A DNA stretch of 34,758 nucleotides from Acidimicrobiia bacterium (GTDB taxonomy: Bacteria; Actinomycetota; Acidimicrobiia; IMCC26256; PALSA-610), in contig DATBAK010000073.1 of NCBI GenBank assembly GCA_036271555.1, positions 1 to 34,758 of the forward strand, written 5' to 3'. Below, piece by piece: positions 32,062 to 34,758 of this stretch (positions within the stretch are counted from its first letter, which is position 1; every line of letters starts with the position of its first letter). The notes below the pieces were generated by a model that worked only from the letters and a program-made list of their open reading frames with translations, was not told the DNA's origin and ran no database searches. A program made the position numbers and the translations under genes.

Positions 32062-32919
32062 TTACGACGGGCAGCTCTGCAACGGGTTGAGCGGGTTCAC
32101 CCACGTCGTCCCGTCGCCGGTGAAGTTCGATTGCAGGAGCGCGAGATCCGACGAGTCCACGGCGCCGTCGTGGTTGATGTCGCCCGCGAGCAGCGAACCG
32201 AGCTCGCCCAGCTCGGGCATGAGGATGCTCTCGTCGATGCAGCCGACCATGCCGTCGAAGTTGAGGTCACCGACGAGCGGACCCGGCGTCGTCGTGGTCG
32301 TCGTCTCCGGCGGTTGCGTGGTGGTCGTCGGAGGTTCCGTCGTCGTCGTGGTCGGCGGCGGCGGCGCTTGTGTCGTCGTCGGCGACCGCGGACGGGTGGT
32401 CGTCGTGGTCCGGCGACGCGTCGTCGTCGTGGTCGTGGAACCGCGCTTGTGCGGGCCCCGCACGGTCGTCGGTGTATGGCCCTGCGAGGTCGTGCCGCGC
32501 GACGTCGTCGAAGATGACGACGATCGGGAGGTCGTGGCCGAGCCCGAGCGCGCCGCACTCGTGGTGGCCGAACCGGACTTCCGATGGCTCGACGACGAGC
32601 GCGTGCTCCGCTTGTGCTGCGCCGTGCTCGACGGCTCCGCGTCGTCGTTGACGCGCGATGACGAAGACGACGACGTCGTCGCACCCGCGGCGACGCGCGT
32701 GTCGGGACGAACCGGGCTGCGGTGCACGACGAACGCCGCGCCCCCCGCAACGAGAACGACGGCTGCCGAGCTCGCGGCGACCGCGCGCTTCGCGCGGTGA
32801 CCGAAGTGGAGCTCCGACGGCGCGATGCCGAGTGCGGGCACGCCGTACATCGCGACACCCGCGACCGAGACCGCGACCACGACGACCACTACCGCGCCGA
32901 TGATGAGTGCTGCTTCCAT
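32062..32919 (-). CDS. Membrane protein with Thr/Ser-rich linker and C-terminal dockerin-like domain
   Basis: 285 residues. Helix 1 (ALIIGAVVVVVVAVSVAGVAMYG) and helix 2 (AVAASSAAVVLVAGGAAFVV) are followed by ~130 residues of Ser/Thr/Pro/Arg (runs of T up to 7, PPPPTTTTTEPP) and a C-terminal pair of calcium loops: GDLNFDGMVGCIDESILMPELG and GDINHDGAVDSSDLALLQSNF. The D-N-D-G spacing is that of dockerin type I/EF-hand repeats. Dockerins pair with cohesins, but no cohesin or cellulase is visible, so it may act in another surface assembly. An in-frame ATG at 32940 is an alternative start. It is convergent with the YceI gene. Confidence 0.75.
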   Translation of the reverse strand: MEAALIIGAVVVVVVAVSVAGVAMYGVPALGIAPSELHFGHRAKRAVAASSAAVVLVAGGAAFVVHRSPVRPDTRVAAGATTSSSSSSRVNDDAEPSSTAQHKRSTRSSSSHRKSGSATTSAARSGSATTSRSSSSSTTSRGTTSQGHTPTTVRGPHKRGSTTTTTTRRRTTTTTRPRSPTTTQAPPPPTTTTTEPPTTTTQPPETTTTTTPGPLVGDLNFDGMVGCIDESILMPELGELGSLLAGDINHDGAVDSSDLALLQSNFTGDGTTWVNPLNPLQSCPS

Positions 32920-33009
32920 TACCGCCCCGCAGCCGTGCATCCATGCCTGCCGGAAGAAACGGTAGCCCCATGAGCGCGACCGCACACCTCTCCCTGCGAG
33001 ACTCCCGCG

Positions 33010-34203
33010 ATGCGCCGCATCGTGTGTCTCTTGGCCGTCGCGTCGTGCGCACTCGGCGCCTGCAGCAGCTCGGGTTCGAAGCCGAACGCGTCGCGAGGCC
33101 GTAACACCTCGACGACCGTCGCCGCCGCCGTCGCGGCCAAGGCCTACGAGCAGGCCGGACCGCACCCCGTCGGCGTCACGACCTACACGCTGCCGGCGGG
33201 GAACCAGGTCGAGGTCTGGTACCCGGCGGTCGACGGAACGACCGGCACCATCAGTTACGACGTGCGCGACTACGTGCCCGCCGCGATCAAGCAGTTGCTC
33301 ACCGCGAACGTGCCCGCGACGTTCAGCTATCCCGGCAAGCGCGACGCCGCGGCCGCGCCGGGCACGTATCCGCTCGTGCTCTTCAGCCACGGCTTCTCGG
33401 GCATCCGCATGCAGTCGTCGTTCCTCACGTCGCACCTCGCGTCGTGGGGGATGATCGTCGCGTCGCCCGAGCATCCGAGTCGCGACCTCACGCACGCGCT
33501 CGTGGGTGAGGTCGGACCCGCGCAGGCGTCGGTGAACGACATCAAGGCGACGCTGCAACTCGTCACCGATCAGAATCGGAAGAGTGGTTCGCTGCTCGAC
33601 GGTCACGTCGACCTCGCACACGTCGCCGCGGTCGGTCACTCCGCCGGCGGCGCGACCGTGCTCAGTGCCGCGCAGCAGATGCCCGAGGTCGCGGGTTACG
33701 TGTCGCTCGCGTCCGGCATCTTCCGCGACTCCAGCACGACGACGAGCGCGGGCGCGACGACGACCACGACCGCGATGCCCGAGAAGCCGTCGCTGTTCGT
33801 CGCGGGCACCGACGATCACGTCGCGGTCTTCTCGCAGGTGACCAAGCCCGCGTTCGACGCGGCAGCCGCGCCGACGCGTCTGTGGTTGATCGACAAGCTC
33901 GGTCACAACGGCTTCGACGACTTCTGCACGTTCGGCAACGGCAAGGGCATCATCGGCGTGGCCGAAGCCGCGGGGCTCGGTCCCGCGCTGTCGAGGCCGC
34001 CGCTCTCGCAGTTCAAGGCGCTCGGCGAGGACGGCTGCTCGCCGCCCGCGCTGCCCGTTCGCCAGGTGTGGCCGATCATCGACCACGTCGTCACGTCGTG
34101 GCTGCGCAACCTGTTCGGAACCGACAAGGCGCCCGTCGGACTCGATGCGTCGGTCTCGGGTCAGTACAACGTGAAGGTCGATATCTCGACCCGCCTCGGC
34201 TGA
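33010..34203 (+). CDS. Alpha/beta-hydrolase lipoprotein (PAF-acetylhydrolase/chlorophyllase-like)
   Basis: 397 residues. Lipoprotein signal [17 protein letters not shown]. Catalytic core: [27 protein letters not shown] (oxyanion), nucleophile Ser in [13 protein letters not shown], Asp in [10 protein letters not shown] and His in [12 protein letters not shown]. The pattern FSHGFSG...[18 protein letters not shown] is found in secreted platelet-activating-factor acetylhydrolase-like and chlorophyllase-like esterases. A Thr-rich insert ([15 protein letters not shown]) lies in the lid region. Substrate unknown; probably an ester lipid outside the cell. Confidence 0.85.
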   Translation: MRRIVCLLAVASCALGACSSSGSKPNASRGRNTSTTVAAAVAAKAYEQAGPHPVGVTTYTLPAGNQVEVWYPAVDGTTGTISYDVRDYVPAAIKQLLTANVPATFSYPGKRDAAAAPGTYPLVLFSHGFSGIRMQSSFLTSHLASWGMIVASPEHPSRDLTHALVGEVGPAQASVNDIKATLQLVTDQNRKSGSLLDGHVDLAHVAAVGHSAGGATVLSAAQQMPEVAGYVSLASGIFRDSSTTTSAGATTTTTAMPEKPSLFVAGTDDHVAVFSQVTKPAFDAAAAPTRLWLIDKLGHNGFDDFCTFGNGKGIIGVAEAAGLGPALSRPPLSQFKALGEDGCSPPALPVRQVWPIIDHVVTSWLRNLFGTDKAPVGLDASVSGQYNVKVDISTRLG

Positions 34204-34204
34204 C

Positions 34205-34405
34205 GCGTCGCCATCGGCATCGCGCAGGAGCGGCGGCGGGAACTTCGACAACACGCAACCCGTGCGCGTGAGCAAGCGGTTCGCTCGCGCGCTCCTGGCG
34301 AGCACGCTCGAGGGTCGGACGCGCGACAGCGATGCGTTCGAGATGCTCGGGTTTCGCACGGCGACCACGTTGCGCAGGCTCGCCGAGCGGATGGGCGTGG
34401 CCTGA
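34205..34405 (+). pseudogene. C-terminal remnant of an unidentified protein
   Basis: A frame ending at 34405 reads [20 protein letters not shown] then [20 protein letters not shown] and [18 protein letters not shown]. It has the look of a real conserved C-terminal tail, and from memory resembles the end of some actinobacterial ImmA/IrrE-type metallopeptidases; this is unverified. No start with a ribosome site is visible (GTG 34262 is possible), and upstream the frame runs into the hydrolase gene, so the main part is missing. A short intact 47-aa gene from GTG 34262 is the alternative. Confidence 0.4.
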
Positions 34406-34499
34406 CGGCCGGAGCTTGCGTCGGCTCAGGTCGCGTCGCCGCCCGTCGATTGAGTCGCGGAGGAACTCGCGCGCTCGGCGATGAAAGGCGTTGCAGCTC

Positions 34500-34758
34500 A
34501 TGGCGAAGCACCACGTCCTGGTGGACGAGTACGGCAACAAGGCCCGGTTCGTCGGCGATCACCTCGGCCAGAACCGCCGCGGCGACGACTACTACGTCAA
34601 GGGCGACGACGACACGCGCACGCTGCTGCACGTCGACAACCGCGACGGCTCGTGGCTCGCGGTGACGCGCGAGCAGGAAGTCGACGTCATCCGTCGCCTC
34701 ATCGCGGAAGGCGACCGTGACCTCGGCACCCGTGTCGCCGACGCGCTCGACCGGAGCG
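34500..34758 (+). CDS. Unidentified protein, cut by window end
   Basis: ATG at 34500 opens a frame that stays open to the last base (86 residues visible). It begins AKHHVLVDEYGNKARFVGDH and continues GDDYYVKGDDDTRTLLHVDN, REQEVDVIRRLIAEGDRDLGTRVADAL. It is strongly acidic and hydrophilic with no signal. AAAGG lies about 11 nt upstream, a weak ribosome site. A frame at 34481-34720 in another phase has Arg-rich shadow composition and is rejected. Family not recognised. Confidence 0.55.
   Translation, partial: MAKHHVLVDEYGNKARFVGDHLGQNRRGDDYYVKGDDDTRTLLHVDNRDGSWLAVTREQEVDVIRRLIAEGDRDLGTRVADALDRS

Noticed and set aside
32280-32460. Possible short tandem repeat array
   Set aside because: It is the coding of the Thr/Ser/Pro-rich linker (ACC/ACG-type codons) and has no regular spacer, so not a CRISPR or a noncoding repeat; no CRISPR array was seen anywhere in the window.
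32062-34368. 768-residue version of the dockerin-like protein
   Set aside because: The first 480 residues are the Arg/Asp-rich antisense shadow of the hydrolase gene; only the part from about 32919 reads as a real membrane protein.

Overview
The window is GC-rich DNA (about 70% in lines I counted) with densely packed genes. It most likely comes from an Actinomycetota chromosome, possibly an Acidimicrobiia-like lineage. The strongest evidence is the block fhaA-fhaB-pstP-rodA-pbpA-pknB (14342-21443) with crgA and a pabA/trpG-type gene nearby. To my knowledge this arrangement is typical of actinobacteria and lies near the replication origin in mycobacteria. A mycothiol-type DinB protein, many GTG/TTG starts, and Thr/Ser-rich secreted proteins agree with this. 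I cannot fix the genus.

Layout. 1-1121: the end of an acyl-CoA synthetase and a translationally coupled DinB/maleylpyruvate-isomerase-like gene. 1293-4117: a secreted delta-60-repeat/Calx-beta protein, then an ECF sigma factor coupled to a membrane-anchored cupredoxin-like protein. 4098-6868: a three-domain split-barrel/GAF/winged-helix protein coupled to a second split-barrel protein, both divergent from a hemerythrin gene. 7196-8810: pyrE, a small lipoprotein and a third split-barrel protein. 8885-10118: a compact cobalamin riboswitch in front of a secreted alpha/alpha-barrel-like protein. 10149-14130: a haem-binding protein and a PHB-depolymerase-like lipoprotein, then a GH4 alpha-galactosidase and an MFS permease. 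14174-14257: tRNA-Leu(CAG).

14342-23224: the cell-wall and division signalling cluster. FHA proteins, a PP2C phosphatase and a PASTA kinase sit with the SEDS polymerase and transpeptidase they are known to regulate in relatives. mutY follows, and crgA sits beyond pabA. A 26-bp palindrome made of two DnaA-box 9-mers lies at 23939-23964. 24305-28363: a thiolase, a histidine phosphatase, an unrecognised lipoprotein, an 87-aa small gene and a DUF4118 membrane protein.

28343-34758: a KimA/YdaO-like permease with an added C-terminal OB-like domain; a 547-bp transposase-less insertion (30742-31288) with 18-bp inverted repeats and an 8-bp target duplication, carrying two small membrane-protein genes missed by simple ORF length cut-offs; a YceI protein; a membrane-anchored dockerin-like protein; an alpha/beta-hydrolase lipoprotein; a C-terminal gene remnant; and a gene running off the end.

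Nine genes share a TANNNT hexamer exactly 7 nt before their start codon, the signature of leaderless transcription. I used it to choose several starts. All functional names are read from motifs by eye; no database search was run.
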